A model generated the notes under the pieces. That model worked only from the letters and a program-made list of their open reading frames with translations. It was not told where the DNA came from and did not search any database. 64,000 bases of DNA. Origin: Streptomyces sp. cf386 (GTDB lineage Bacteria; Actinomycetota; Actinomycetes; Streptomycetales; Streptomycetaceae). Each line of letters begins with the position of its first letter. Positions within the stretch are counted from its first letter, which is position 1. The DNA lies in contig NZ_FNHV01000002.1 in the NCBI RefSeq assembly GCF_900103585.1, positions 590,955-654,954 of the forward strand, read 5' to 3'. The position numbers were made by a program, and so were the translations under genes. Shown piece by piece: positions 46,467 to 58,233 of this stretch.

Positions 46467-47273
46467 ATGTCCGCTGCCGCCCCCACCTGGGACCCCGCCC
46501 AGTACCTGCGCCACGCCGACCACCGCGCCCGCGCCTTCACCGACCTCCTCGCCCGCGTCCCCGACCTGCCGGGCGACCGCCCCCGCATCGCCGACCTCGG
46601 CTGCGGCCCCGGCAACGTCACCGCCCTGCTCGCCGGACGCTGGCCCACCGCGCACATCACCGGCTACGACAACTCCGCCGAGATGCTCGACAAGGCCCAC
46701 GCCGAGCACGAAGGGCCGACGCCGGGCGGCGGGCGCCTCGACTTCGCCCACGCCGACGTACGGACATGGACGCCCGAGGAGCCGTACGACCTGATCATCA
46801 GCAATGCCACGCTCCAGTGGCTGCCCGGGCACGCGGACCTGTTCGCGGACTGGGTACGGGGCCTGCGCCCCGGCGGCACCTTCGCCTTCCAGGTCCCCGG
46901 CAACTTCGACGCCCCCAGCCACCGCCTGATGCGCGACCTCGCCCACCGCCACGACCTCACCGACACCCTGCGCCACGACGACGCCGTGCTCGCCCCGGAG
47001 GCCTATCTGGGGAAGCTCACCGATCTGGACTGCGCGGCGGACGTGTGGGAGGCGACGTACATCCATCTCCTGACCGGCGAGGATCCGGTGCTGGACTGGG
47101 TGAAGGGGACGGGACTGCGGCCGGTCCTGACAGCCCTCGCCGACGCCCCGGACCAGCGGGAGGCCTTCCTGCACGACTACCGGAACGCCCTGCGCGAGGC
47201 CTATCCGGCCGGCCCGCACGGCACACCCTTCCCGTTCCGCCGGATCTTCGCCGTGGCCCGGAAGGAGGCGTGA
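46467..47273 (+). CDS. tam: Trans-aconitate 2-methyltransferase
   Basis: A 268-residue class I SAM-dependent methyltransferase. The N-terminal TWDPAQYLRHADHRARAFTDL is diagnostic of Tam, the SAM-binding motif is IADLGCGPGNVTALL, and ISNATLQWLPGH is the post-motif region. It methylates trans-aconitate, a spontaneous inhibitor of the citric acid cycle. ATG 46467 has a GAGGCC upstream. Its stop overlaps the VOC gene start. Confidence 0.92.
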   Translation: MSAAAPTWDPAQYLRHADHRARAFTDLLARVPDLPGDRPRIADLGCGPGNVTALLAGRWPTAHITGYDNSAEMLDKAHAEHEGPTPGGGRLDFAHADVRTWTPEEPYDLIISNATLQWLPGHADLFADWVRGLRPGGTFAFQVPGNFDAPSHRLMRDLAHRHDLTDTLRHDDAVLAPEAYLGKLTDLDCAADVWEATYIHLLTGEDPVLDWVKGTGLRPVLTALADAPDQREAFLHDYRNALREAYPAGPHGTPFPFRRIFAVARKEA

Positions 47274-47641
47274 TGATCACTGCCGTCGACCATGTCCAGC
47301 TCGCAGCCCCGCCGGGATCGGAGGAGCGGCTGCGGACGTACTACGTGGGTGTCCTGGGCATGACCGAGATCCCCAAGCCGCCCGTGCTCGCGGCGCGCGG
47401 GGGCTGCTGGTTCCAGGCGGGGAGCGTGCAGTTGCATCTCGGCGTCGAGGGCGACTTCCGGCCCGCGACGAAGGCGCATCCCGGGCTGCGGGTCACCGGG
47501 ATCGAGGGGTACGCCGCGCGGCTGGCGGCGCGGGGAGCACGGGTGGAGTGGGACGAGAACCTGCCGGGGCACCGGCGGTTCTACTCGTACGACCCCCTGG
47601 GCAACCGGCTGGAGTTCCTGGAGCCCGTGACCCCTGTTTGA
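47273..47641 (+). CDS. VOC-family (glyoxalase-like) protein
   Basis: A 122-residue protein with one vicinal-oxygen-chelate fold. VDHVQLAAPPGSEERLRTYY is the first beta-alpha-beta unit with the metal-binding His, VQLHLGVEGDF carries the second His, and RRFYSYDPLGNRLEFLEP the C-terminal Glu. Such small proteins are dioxygenases, lyases or resistance proteins; the substrate is unknown. The ATG shares a base with the tam stop (TGATG), so it is coupled to tam and probably under TamR control. Confidence 0.9.
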   Translation: MITAVDHVQLAAPPGSEERLRTYYVGVLGMTEIPKPPVLAARGGCWFQAGSVQLHLGVEGDFRPATKAHPGLRVTGIEGYAARLAARGARVEWDENLPGHRRFYSYDPLGNRLEFLEPVTPV

Positions 47642-47704
47642 GGCGGGCGGAGGAGGGTCACCCGCTGGATGACACCGACGTCGAGCCTTACGGGAGTGAG
47701 GAAC

Positions 47705-47878
47705 GTGGCGAAGGAAGAGAAGGCCAGGGCCAAGAAGGAACAGATCAAGGGCAAGGCCAAGGAAGCGATGGGCCGCATGGTCGGCAACGAGCGGATGACC
47801 GCCGAGGGCAAGACCGAGCAGAGGAAGGGCGACGCGCGCCAGGCGAAGGAGAAGGGCAAGGACACCTTCAAGCACTGA
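47705..47878 (+). CDS. CsbD-family stress protein
   Basis: Encodes 57 residues, highly charged and Lys-rich. The CsbD motif is clear: KEQIKGKAKEAMGRMVGNERM and then KTEQRKGDARQAKEKGKD. The GTG at 47705 has GGGAGTGAGG upstream. CsbD proteins are induced by general stress (sigma B type) in other bacteria; molecular role unknown. It converges on a TetR gene. Confidence 0.9.
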   Translation: MAKEEKARAKKEQIKGKAKEAMGRMVGNERMTAEGKTEQRKGDARQAKEKGKDTFKH

Positions 47879-47918
47879 CGTGCCCGGCCGGGCACCGACG
47901 CACCCGGCTCCGCGCGCC

Positions 47919-48596
47919 TCAGTTCTTCCGGCGCCCTATCAAGTGCGGCTTCGCCTCCAGGCCGTCCAGCCCGTGCCAGGCCAGGTTCACCAGATGGGCC
48001 GCCACCTCCGCCTTCTTAGGGCGGCGGACGTCCAGCCACCACTGGCCGGTCAGGGCGACCATCCCGACCAGGGCCTGCGCGTACAGCGGGGCCAGCTTGG
48101 GGTCGAAGCCGCGGCTCTTGAACTCGCGGCCCAGGATGTCCTCCACCTGGGTGGCGATGTCCGAGATCAGCGAGGCGAAGGAACCCGTCGACTGGGGGAT
48201 GGGCGAGTCACGGACCAGGATGCGGAAACCGTCCGTGTACTCCTCGATGTAGTCCAGGAGCGCGAACGCCGCCTGCTCCAGCAGCTCCCGCGGATGGCCG
48301 GCGGTCAGCGAGCCGGTCACCCCGTCCAGCAGGCGCCGCATCTCGCGGTCCACCACCACCGCGTACAGCCCCTCCTTGCCGCCGAAGTGCTCGTACACCA
48401 CCGGCTTGGACACCCCGGCCTTCGCCGCGATCTCCTCCACCGACGTGCCCTCGAAACCCTTCGCGGCGAAAAGGGTGCGACCGATCTCCAGCAGCTGCTG
48501 GCGGCGCTCCGCACCGGTCATCCGGGTACGGCGCGCCCGCCGGGGCTTCTCGTTGCTGGGGGTACTGCTGGAGTCGGTCGCCACGGCGTCAATCAT
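47919..48596 (-). CDS. TetR-family regulator, partner of the desaturase
   Basis: A 225-residue regulator. An Arg/Ser-rich N-terminus precedes the helix-turn-helix TLFAAKGFEGTSVEEIAAKAGVSK and VVYEHFGGKEGLYAVVVDRE. Its ATG overlaps the desaturase stop by four bases, so the two genes form a coupled operon, as in known fatty-acid-sensing TetR/desaturase pairs (for example DesT). It probably binds the tandem palindromes upstream of the operon and senses acyl-CoA composition; that is inference. Confidence 0.9.
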   Translation of the reverse strand: MIDAVATDSSSTPSNEKPRRARRTRMTGAERRQQLLEIGRTLFAAKGFEGTSVEEIAAKAGVSKPVVYEHFGGKEGLYAVVVDREMRRLLDGVTGSLTAGHPRELLEQAAFALLDYIEEYTDGFRILVRDSPIPQSTGSFASLISDIATQVEDILGREFKSRGFDPKLAPLYAQALVGMVALTGQWWLDVRRPKKAEVAAHLVNLAWHGLDGLEAKPHLIGRRKN

Positions 48597-49603
48597 GCCG
48601 CCTTCGCAGGCTCCTTCCGGCGCCTGGAGCCGCCTTCCTCGGTGTTCCGGCGCGAATCGATACGCGAGCGTGACGGCCAGCGCACGTCAGAGGCCCAGCC
48701 GAGCATCTCGCACCAGCGGATGATCCGCGCCGAGGAGTCGATCTGCCCGCGCTCCACACCGTGCCGCGCGGACGTCGGGTCGGCGTGGTGCAGGTTGTGC
48801 CAGGACTCGCCGCACGACAGGACCGCCAGCCACCACACGTTGCCCGAACGGTCACGCGACTTGAACGGCCGCTTGCCCACCGCGTGGCAGATCGAGTTGA
48901 TCGACCACGTCACGTGGTGCAGCAGGGCCACCCGGACGAGCGACCCCCAGAAGAAGCCCGTGAACGCGCCCCACCAGGACATCGTCACCAGACCGCCGAT
49001 CAGGGCGGGCAGCGCCAGCGAGAGGATCGTCCAGTAGAGGAACTGGCGGGAGATCGCGCGGATCGCCCCGTCCTTGATCAGGTCCGGTGCGTACTTGTCC
49101 TGAGGGGTCCGCTCCTCGTCGAACATCCAGCCGATGTGCGCCCACCACAGGCCCTTCATCAGCGCCGGGAGCGTCTCCCCGTAACGCCACGGGGAGTGCG
49201 GGTCACCCTCCGCGTCGGAGAACTTGTGGTGCTTGCGGTGATCGGCGACCCAGCGGACCAGAGGGCCCTCCACCGCCATCGAACCGGCGATGGCGAGAGT
49301 GATGCGCAGCGGGCGGTTCGCCTTGAAGGAGCCGTGGGTGAAGTAGCGGTGGTAGCCGATCGTGACGCCATGGCAGGCGAAGAAGTAGAAGAAGACCAGC
49401 AGACCGAGGTCGAGCCAGCTCACTCCCCAGCCCCAGGCCAGCGGCACCGCAGCGGCGAGCGCCAGGAACGGGACGACGATGAAGAGGAGGAGCGCGGACT
49501 GCTCGAGCGACCCCTTCTTCTCGCCGCCGAGTGTGGCTGAGGGAATCGTGGTGTCGTTGTTCGCCTTCGGGGCGTCATCGATCACATCGGAGCTCGTGGT
49601 CAT
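48593..49603 (-). CDS. Acyl-CoA (delta-9-type) fatty acid desaturase
   Basis: A 336-residue membrane di-iron desaturase. The three His boxes are HRYFTH, HRKHH and HNLHH, spaced as in stearoyl-CoA desaturases, with four membrane helices around them (residues about 38-85 and 180-215). It introduces a cis double bond into saturated acyl chains, tuning membrane fluidity. ATG 49603 has AGGGGACG upstream. First gene of the desaturase-TetR operon. Confidence 0.93.
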   Translation of the reverse strand: MTTSSDVIDDAPKANNDTTIPSATLGGEKKGSLEQSALLLFIVVPFLALAAAVPLAWGWGVSWLDLGLLVFFYFFACHGVTIGYHRYFTHGSFKANRPLRITLAIAGSMAVEGPLVRWVADHRKHHKFSDAEGDPHSPWRYGETLPALMKGLWWAHIGWMFDEERTPQDKYAPDLIKDGAIRAISRQFLYWTILSLALPALIGGLVTMSWWGAFTGFFWGSLVRVALLHHVTWSINSICHAVGKRPFKSRDRSGNVWWLAVLSCGESWHNLHHADPTSARHGVERGQIDSSARIIRWCEMLGWASDVRWPSRSRIDSRRNTEEGGSRRRKEPAKAA

Positions 49604-49913
49604 GGGGGCGTCCCCTGTGGGGTTTCGAGGGTTTTGGCAGGTGCCGGGGTCGCAGGAACTGTTCCCAGGTTCCGTTACAACGATCCCTACGGTTCCGTAA
49701 CCTACGGCGTCGTAAGTATGGCAGTGCGCCGCCCGGCGGCAAGAGCCCGACAGACTGCGCGTTCGGACGGACACCTATCCTTGGAGTCGGTCGGACAGCG
49801 CGGTCCGCTCTGATTTCTTCCCGGATGTCAGGAGCCGTATGCGGCACCCGCCGCGCGGCCCCGGCCCCGGGTTCCCTCCCGGACGAGCTTCAACACTGCA
49901 AGGAGCCGCACCT
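49604..49913. other. 310-bp divergent regulatory gap between desaturase and ppc
   Basis: No gene seen. It holds the tandem TACGG palindromes at 49688-49714 and must contain the promoters for the desaturase operon (minus) and ppc (plus). The ppc side ends with CAAGGAGCCGCACCT before its GTG. Confidence 0.6.
49688..49714. promoter_or_regulatory. Tandem TACGG palindromes, probable TetR operator
   Basis: TACGG-TT-CCGTA (49688-49699) and TACGG-CG-TCGTA (49703-49714) are adjacent 12-bp inverted repeats 3 bp apart, 85 bp upstream of the desaturase start. Tandem sites suit co-operative TetR dimer binding. Confidence 0.55.
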
Positions 49914-52646
<2,733 letters not shown>

Positions 52647-52654
52647 TCAGCGAG

Positions 52655-52701
52655 AAGAGCGGTGCCCCCGTGCTCGTACGAAGCACGGGGGCACCGCTCT
52701 T
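52655..52701. terminator. Strong bidirectional terminator after ppc
   Basis: A perfect 20-bp stem: arms 52655-52674 (AAGAGCGGTGCCCCCGTGCT) and 52682-52701, 7-base loop. The plus-strand arm ends in CTCTTT. It lies between the convergent ppc and LAETG-protein genes. Confidence 0.92.
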
Positions 52702-52713
52702 TCCCGTTCCGGG

Positions 52714-53385
52714 TCAGGCCTTGCGACGCCGGAACACCAGGTATCCGCCCGCACCCAGCAGCGCCGCGGCTGCCGCGGACAGCAGGCCCACCGGGGCACC
52801 GTTCCCGGTCTCGGCGAGGTCACCCTCGGCAGGGCCCTGCGGCGACGGGGACGACGACGGGGCGGCCTCGGCGGACGGGGACGGGCTCGCGGCCGGCTCG
52901 GTCGTGGAGTCGCCCGGAGTCTCGGACCCGGGGGCGGACGGCGTGGTGGTGCCGCCCTGCTCCCCGTCGTCACCGTTCTCACAGTCCGTCCAGAACACCT
53001 TGTGCTTGGCGGACCCGTTCTCGCCCTCGAAGTTCCAGAACAGCTTGTAGTGCCCGTCGGGCAGTGTCATGTCCTGCGTGCGGCCGTGGCCTTCGCCGTC
53101 CAGCGTGATCGCGCCGGACTTCACGGTCGCGCCCTTGACGGCGGCCGTCGGGGCCCAGGCCTCGATGTGCCAGCTGACCTGCTGGACGCTGTCGAAACCG
53201 AACGCGTCCAGGTAGAACTCGCACACGTGCGGTTCGTTCTTGCGCAGTTCCTCGCCGGTGGCGGCGTCATGGATCTTGACGGTGCCGTTGTCTCCGGGAG
53301 CGGTTGCGTGGGCGGCGGCCGGAGTGCAGAGCAACGCGGCCGCGGCGACGGCGGACAGGGCACCGGCGCGATTGAGGGTACGCAT
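52714..53385 (-). CDS. Secreted cell-wall protein with LAETG sortase signal
   Basis: A 223-residue exported protein. A signal peptide (AGALSAVAAAALLCTPAAAHA) is followed by a beta-rich domain (about 30-135) with two cysteines that may bond (HVCEFYLDAF, FWTDCENG), then a Ser/Pro/Glu-rich spacer, then LAETGNGAPVG, a hydrophobic helix and the tail FRRRKA. LAxTG is the sorting signal of class E sortases in Streptomyces, so the protein is probably anchored to peptidoglycan. Cytochrome-free; the domain resembles no enzyme I know. ATG 53385 is used; ATG 53400 is possible. Confidence 0.85.
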   Translation of the reverse strand: MRTLNRAGALSAVAAAALLCTPAAAHATAPGDNGTVKIHDAATGEELRKNEPHVCEFYLDAFGFDSVQQVSWHIEAWAPTAAVKGATVKSGAITLDGEGHGRTQDMTLPDGHYKLFWNFEGENGSAKHKVFWTDCENGDDGEQGGTTTPSAPGSETPGDSTTEPAASPSPSAEAAPSSSPSPQGPAEGDLAETGNGAPVGLLSAAAAALLGAGGYLVFRRRKA

Positions 53386-53523
53386 GGGGCAGTAGTCCAT
53401 CTTCGAGAAGGAACGGGAAGATGTGGAGGGGGCGGCTCAGCTTCCGGCCGGGACCGACTCCAGGTCAATCACGAACAGAGAACGAACAGAAATTCCACAG
53501 GTGCGGCCGCTCCTGGCAGGCCG

Positions 53524-54012
53524 TCAGACCACCACAAATGCCGCCGTGAGCAAGGCGACCCCCGACCCCGCCAGCACCCACGCCACCCGCGTCCGCCGCA
53601 GCCCGCCCGCGACCACGACCGACGTCAGCAACAGCGCCCCGCCCAACGGAACCCAGGCATAGAGGATGCCCGCGGGCCCGGACCGTACGACATCGTCGCT
53701 GCCCGGCTTGATCACGACCGTGTACGTCTGCCCCTTGCGCACGGCCACGTTCTTCTCGATGACGACCGACTCACGCCGCTGCGACCCCGCCGAGATAGGC
53801 GTGTACGGCCCACTGCACGTCTCCGCACCGCACCGCGTCACCTCGATCGTGCCGCTCTCCCGCCCCTTCGTGAGCATCACATGCTGAGCGGTGCCCCACG
53901 ACGCCCACACCCCCGCGATCAGGATCAGCACCGCGACCGTACCCATCGTCGCGAGGCGCCCGAACCGCAGCGCGGTCACGGCACCCTGACTGGAGACAAC
54001 GGCAGAAGGCAT
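53524..54012 (-). CDS. Three-TM membrane protein of unknown function
   Basis: A 162-residue protein. Helices at about residues 20-40, 112-135 and 142-160. The 70-residue outer loop contains two cysteines (VTRCGAETCSGPYTP) and the YTVVIKPGSDD stretch, resembling DUF3592-like extracytoplasmic domains. No function inferred. It lies between the sortase substrate gene and pth on the same strand, with no clear operon linkage. Confidence 0.75.
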   Translation of the reverse strand: MPSAVVSSQGAVTALRFGRLATMGTVAVLILIAGVWASWGTAQHVMLTKGRESGTIEVTRCGAETCSGPYTPISAGSQRRESVVIEKNVAVRKGQTYTVVIKPGSDDVVRSGPAGILYAWVPLGGALLLTSVVVAGGLRRTRVAWVLAGSGVALLTAAFVVV

Positions 54013-54077
54013 GGCCGCGATCCTTGGCCATGCCCCTACGCCCGGTCAACCTCGGCCCGATCGAGCGGGCGGACAAG

Positions 54078-54680
54078 TCAGGAGTTGTACGTGCTTTGCG
54101 CCCGCTCCAGCCCGTCGATCACCAGACACTCCACCGCGTCGGCGGCCCGGTCCACGAAGTAGTCGAGCTCCTTGCGCTCCGCCGACGAGAAGTCCTTCAG
54201 CACGAAGTCCGCCACCGGCATACGACCCGGAGGCCGCCCGATCCCGAACCGCACCCGGTGATAGTCCGAACCCATCACCTTCGTCATCGACTTCAGCCCG
54301 TTGTGCCCGTTGTCCCCACCGCCCAGCTTCAGCCGCAAGGCGCCGTGGTCGATGTCCAACTCGTCATGGATGGCGACGATGTTGCCGAGCGGCACCTTGT
54401 AGAAATCCCGCAGCGCGTTGAGCGGTCCCCCCGAGAGATTCATGTACGACATCGGCTTCACCAGGATCACCCGCCGGTTCAGCGGCCCGGGCGGCCCGAC
54501 CCGCCCCTCGACGACCTGCGCCTGAGCCTTGCCCGCACGCTTGAACTTCCCCCCGATCCGCTCGGCCAGCAGATCCACCACCATGAACCCGACGTTGTGC
54601 CGGTTCATGGCGTACTCGGGCCCCGGATTGCCGAGGCCGGCGATCAGCCAGGGGGCGCTCGGATCGGTCGTCACGTCCAT
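54078..54680 (-). CDS. pth: Peptidyl-tRNA hydrolase
   Basis: A 200-residue enzyme that releases peptides from stalled peptidyl-tRNA. The conserved [19 protein letters not shown] contains the catalytic His, [13 protein letters not shown] and [14 protein letters not shown] the Asp and substrate motifs, and [11 protein letters not shown] the C-terminal motif. ATG 54680 has AAGGAGAG upstream. It follows rplY after a terminator-like hairpin, so it may have a separate promoter, though the order glmU-prs-rplY-pth is the usual actinobacterial cluster. Confidence 0.95.
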   Translation of the reverse strand: MDVTTDPSAPWLIAGLGNPGPEYAMNRHNVGFMVVDLLAERIGGKFKRAGKAQAQVVEGRVGPPGPLNRRVILVKPMSYMNLSGGPLNALRDFYKVPLGNIVAIHDELDIDHGALRLKLGGGDNGHNGLKSMTKVMGSDYHRVRFGIGRPPGRMPVADFVLKDFSSAERKELDYFVDRAADAVECLVIDGLERAQSTYNS

Positions 54681-54787
54681 CTCTCCTTGCTGTGCTTTCC
54701 CGGGGGATAACCCCCGGACCCCCAGCAGAAACGCCGGTCCGCCGGGGTGACCGGCGGGAACATTGCCCGCCAAGCCTGAGTGATACG

Positions 54788-54824
54788 CGCCAGCCGCTGC
54801 CCCGTACGGGAACAGCGGCTGGCG
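54788..54824 (-). terminator. Terminator/attenuator hairpin after rplY
   Basis: CGCCAGCCGCTG (54788-54799) and CAGCGGCTGGCG (54813-54824) form a perfect 12-bp stem with a 13-base loop, itself containing CCCCGTACGGG. It lies 46-82 bases past the rplY stop and before pth. Confidence 0.8.
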
Positions 54825-54869
54825 AACCGATGACAGAGCCGAGGATCACGCCTCTGCCAGACCTGAGGA

Positions 54870-55466
54870 TCAGGCCTCGGCGACCTCTTCGCCCTCGGCG
54901 GCCTCGCCCTCCGGGGCCTCCTCGGCCTGCGCGGCCAGGACCTGAAGGACGACCGCGTCCTCCTCGACGGCCAGCGTGGTGCCCTTCGGCAGCTTGATGT
55001 CCTTGGCGAGCACGGAGGCACCGGCCTCCAGGCCCTCGACGGACACCGTGACGGCCTCGGGGATGTGCGTGGCCTCGGCCTCGACCGGCAGCGCGTTCAG
55101 GACGTGCTCCAGCAGGTTGCCACCCGCGGCCAGCTCACCCTCGGCGTGGACCGGGACCTCGACCGTGACCTTCTCGCCGCGCTTGACCAGCAGCAGGTCG
55201 ACGTGCTCCAGGAAGCCCTTGATCGGGTCGCGCTGCACGGACTTCGGGATCGCCAGCTCGTTGGCCTTGCCGTCGATGTCCAGGGAGATCAGGACGTTCG
55301 GCGTGCGCAGCGCGAGCAGCAGGTCGTGACCCGGCAGGGTCAGGTGCAGCGGGTCCGAACCGTGGCCGTACAGAACGACCGGAACCTTGCTGTCACGGCG
55401 GATACGGCGCGCGGCACCCTTGCCGAACTCGGTGCGCGTCTCGGCGGTGAGCTTGACCTCGGACAT
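54870..55466 (-). CDS. rplY: 50S ribosomal protein L25 (CTC form)
   Basis: A 198-residue two-domain L25. Residues 1-95 are the 5S-rRNA-binding domain (TRTEFGKGAARRIRRDSKVPVVLYG), followed by the CTC/TL5 C-terminal domain (VEVPVHAEGELAAGGNLLEHVLN) and an Ala/Glu-rich tail. ATG 55466 has GAGGAG upstream. The extended CTC form is normal in actinobacteria. Confidence 0.95.
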   Translation of the reverse strand: MSEVKLTAETRTEFGKGAARRIRRDSKVPVVLYGHGSDPLHLTLPGHDLLLALRTPNVLISLDIDGKANELAIPKSVQRDPIKGFLEHVDLLLVKRGEKVTVEVPVHAEGELAAGGNLLEHVLNALPVEAEATHIPEAVTVSVEGLEAGASVLAKDIKLPKGTTLAVEEDAVVLQVLAAQAEEAPEGEAAEGEEVAEA

Positions 55467-55570
55467 ACGGATCACTCCTCGTAGAACTGGAAACGGACGT
55501 GGTCACCCGGCCACGAACGGCCTGCTACGAAGAGCGCGTCGATAACGGACAGCCGATACCTGTACCAACA

Positions 55571-55628
55571 GGTACGGCCTCCCTCGCCGAGCAACTGAAG
55601 CAGTCTACTCGGACCGGGAGGCCGTACC
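55571..55628 (-). terminator. Hairpin between prs and rplY
   Basis: GGTACGGCCTCCC (55571-55583) and GGGAGGCCGTACC (55616-55628) pair over 13 bp around a 32-base loop that holds an inner CCGAG/CTCGG pair. It begins 26 bases past the prs stop and could end prs transcripts or attenuate rplY expression. Confidence 0.8.
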
Positions 55629-55653
55629 AAAAGGATCTTTACCGCAAGGATCT

Positions 55654-56634
55654 CTACTGCTCGTCGAAGAGGCTCGTCACCGAACCGTCCTCGAACACCT
55701 CACGCACCGCACTCGCGATCGTCGGCGCGATCGACAGCACCGTCAGCTTGTCCAGATCACGGCTCAGCTCACCCGGCGTCGGCAGCGTGTTCGTGAACAC
55801 GAACTCGCCCACCCGGGAGTTCTTCAGCCGGTCCGCCGCGGGGCCGGACAGCACACCGTGCGTCGCCGTCACGATGACGTCCTCGGCGCCGTGCGCGAAC
55901 AGCGCGTCCGCGGCGGCGCAGATCGTCCCACCGGTGTCGATCATGTCGTCGACCAGGACGCACACCCGGCCCCGGACCTCACCCACGACCTCGTGGACGG
56001 TCACCTGGTTCGCCACGTCCTTGTCGCGCCGCTTGTGCACGATCGCCAGCGGCGCACCCAGCCGGTCGCACCAGCGGTCGGCGACCCGCACCCGGCCGGC
56101 GTCCGGCGAGACGACCGTCAGCTTCTCCTTGTCGACCTTCGCACCCACGTAGTCCGCGAGCAGCGGAAGGGCGAAGAGGTGGTCGACGGGCCCGTCGAAG
56201 AAGCCCTGAATCTGGTCCGTGTGCAGATCAACCGTCAGAATGCGGTCCGCACCCGCGGTCTTCATCAGATCCGCGATCAGACGCGCCGAAATCGGTTCAC
56301 GACCACGGTGCTTCTTGTCCTGCCGCGCGTAACCGTAGAACGGCACGATGACCGTGATGGAGCGGGCCGACGCACGCTTCAGCGCGTCGATCATGATCAA
56401 CTGCTCCATGATCCACTGGTTGATCGGAGCCGTGTGGCTCTGGATCACGAAGCAGTCCGCGCCGCGCGCCGACTCCTGGTAACGGACGTAGATCTCGCCG
56501 TTGGCGAAGTCGAAGGCCTTCGTCGGGACGACCCCGACCCCCAGCTGCTGGGCGACCTCCTCGGCAAGCTCGGGGTGGGCGCGGCCGGAGAAGAACATCA
56601 TCTTCTTCTCGCCGGTCGTCTTGATCCCGGTCAC
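55654..56634 (-). CDS. prs: Ribose-phosphate pyrophosphokinase (PRPP synthetase)
   Basis: A 326-residue class I PRPP synthetase that makes PRPP from ribose-5-phosphate and ATP. The GTG at 56634 has GAGGAG seven bases upstream. KMMFFSGRAHPELAEEV, the YARQDKKHRGREPISARL flexible loop, DLHTDQIQGFF and the PRPP-binding VDDMIDTGGTIC are all present. Part of the glmU-prs-rplY cluster. Confidence 0.96.
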   Translation of the reverse strand: MTGIKTTGEKKMMFFSGRAHPELAEEVAQQLGVGVVPTKAFDFANGEIYVRYQESARGADCFVIQSHTAPINQWIMEQLIMIDALKRASARSITVIVPFYGYARQDKKHRGREPISARLIADLMKTAGADRILTVDLHTDQIQGFFDGPVDHLFALPLLADYVGAKVDKEKLTVVSPDAGRVRVADRWCDRLGAPLAIVHKRRDKDVANQVTVHEVVGEVRGRVCVLVDDMIDTGGTICAAADALFAHGAEDVIVTATHGVLSGPAADRLKNSRVGEFVFTNTLPTPGELSRDLDKLTVLSIAPTIASAVREVFEDGSVTSLFDEQ

Positions 56635-56709
56635 AGCTGTCTCCTCAGAGGTGTCTCAACTGGGTGTGCACTTATCACGGTACGCCGTGTTTGGCGCACC
56701 CGTTTCCGG

Positions 56710-58158
56710 TCAGTCCTCGCCCTCGACCTGCCGAGACGCCGCCTCAGCCGCCTTCGCGGCCCCACTGCCCGGACGCTTGCGAGCCACCCAACCCTCGATA
56801 TTCCGCTGCTGACCACGGGCCACGGCCAGCGAACCGGGCGGCACATCCTTCGTGATCACGGACCCGGCGGCGGTGTACGCACCGTCCCCGATCGTGACAG
56901 GAGCCACAAACATGTTGTCCGAACCGGTACGGCAGTGCGAACCGACGGTGGTGTGGTGTTTGTCCTGTCCGTCGTAGTTCACGAACACGCTCGCGGCGCC
57001 GATGTTCGTGTACTCACCGATCGTCGCGTCACCGACATAGGAGAGGTGCGGCACCTTCGTGCCCTCACCGATCGAGGCGTTCTTCGTCTCGACATACGTA
57101 CCGATCTTGCCCTTGGCGCCGAGACGGGTGCCCGGACGAAGATAGGCGAACGGCCCCACCTTCGCCTGCGGCCCGACGACGGCACTGTCGGCCACCGTGT
57201 TGTCCACCCGTGCCCCCGCGCCGACCTTGGTGTCCTTCAGTCGGGTGTTGGGCCCGACCTCCGCGCCCTCGCCGAGGTGGGTGGAGCCCTGGAGCTGGGT
57301 GCCCGGGTGGACGATCGCGTCCTGCTCGAAGGTCACGGCCACATCGACCCAGGTGCTCGCGGGGTCGATCACGGTGACGCCGTCGAGCATCGCCTGGGTC
57401 AGGAGCCGGTCGTTGAGAATGCGGCGCGCCTGGGACAGCTGCACACGGTTGTTGATCCCGGCGATCTCACGGTGATCGCCGGCGACCGAGGCACCGACCC
57501 GGTGACCGGCCTCGCGCAGAATCCCCAGGACGTCGGTCAGGTACTCCTCGCCCTGGCTGTTGTCCGTGCGTACCTTGCCGAGAGCGTCGGCGAGGAGCTG
57601 CCCGTCGAACGCGAAGACCCCGGAGTTGATCTCCCGGATCGCCCGCTGCGACTCGGTCGCGTCCTTGTGCTCGACGATCGCGGTCACGGCGCCGGAGGCA
57701 CCGTCGCGCACGATCCGCCCGTAGCCGGTCGCGTCCGGGACCTCGGCGGTCAGCACGGTGACGGCGTTGCCGTCGGCGGAGTGGGTGGCCGCGAGGTGGG
57801 TCAGGGTCTCGCCGGTGAGGAGGGGAGTGTCGCCGCAGACGACGACCACGGTCCCGTCGACTGCGCCGCCGAGCTCCTCGAGGGCCATCCGTACGGCGTG
57901 CCCCGTGCCGTTCTGCTCGGCCTGCACGGCGGTGCGCACGCCGGGGTCGATCTCGCCGAGATGCGCGGTGACCTTCTCCCGCGCGTGCCCCACGACCACG
58001 ACCAGGTTCTCGGGCTGCAACTCACGCGCGGCGGCGAGCACATGACCCACGAGGCTGCGTCCGCAGATCTCGTGCAGGACCTTGGGTGTGGCCGACTTCA
58101 TACGGGTGCCCTCACCCGCTGCGAGAACGACGACGGCTGCCGGGCGAATGGCGCTCAC
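56710..58158 (-). CDS. glmU: Bifunctional N-acetylglucosamine-1-phosphate uridyltransferase/glucosamine-1-phosphate acetyltransferase
   Basis: A 482-residue enzyme making UDP-GlcNAc for peptidoglycan. Residues 1-230 are the uridyltransferase (VVVLAAGEGTRMKS, ATPKVLHEICG, QAEQNGTGHA); residues about 250-460 are a left-handed beta-helix of hexapeptide repeats with the acetyltransferase active site (YVGDATIGEYTNIGAASVFV). The GTG at 58158 has GAAGGGC upstream. Only 75 bases separate its stop from prs. Confidence 0.96.
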   Translation of the reverse strand: MSAIRPAAVVVLAAGEGTRMKSATPKVLHEICGRSLVGHVLAAARELQPENLVVVVGHAREKVTAHLGEIDPGVRTAVQAEQNGTGHAVRMALEELGGAVDGTVVVVCGDTPLLTGETLTHLAATHSADGNAVTVLTAEVPDATGYGRIVRDGASGAVTAIVEHKDATESQRAIREINSGVFAFDGQLLADALGKVRTDNSQGEEYLTDVLGILREAGHRVGASVAGDHREIAGINNRVQLSQARRILNDRLLTQAMLDGVTVIDPASTWVDVAVTFEQDAIVHPGTQLQGSTHLGEGAEVGPNTRLKDTKVGAGARVDNTVADSAVVGPQAKVGPFAYLRPGTRLGAKGKIGTYVETKNASIGEGTKVPHLSYVGDATIGEYTNIGAASVFVNYDGQDKHHTTVGSHCRTGSDNMFVAPVTIGDGAYTAAGSVITKDVPPGSLAVARGQQRNIEGWVARKRPGSGAAKAAEAASRQVEGED

Positions 58159-58233
58159 GGGATGCCCTTCGGCTGTGGAGGGGGTGGGGTGACATCCGCA
58201 GGATACCGGGGCGAATTGTGGGGGACATGGGAG

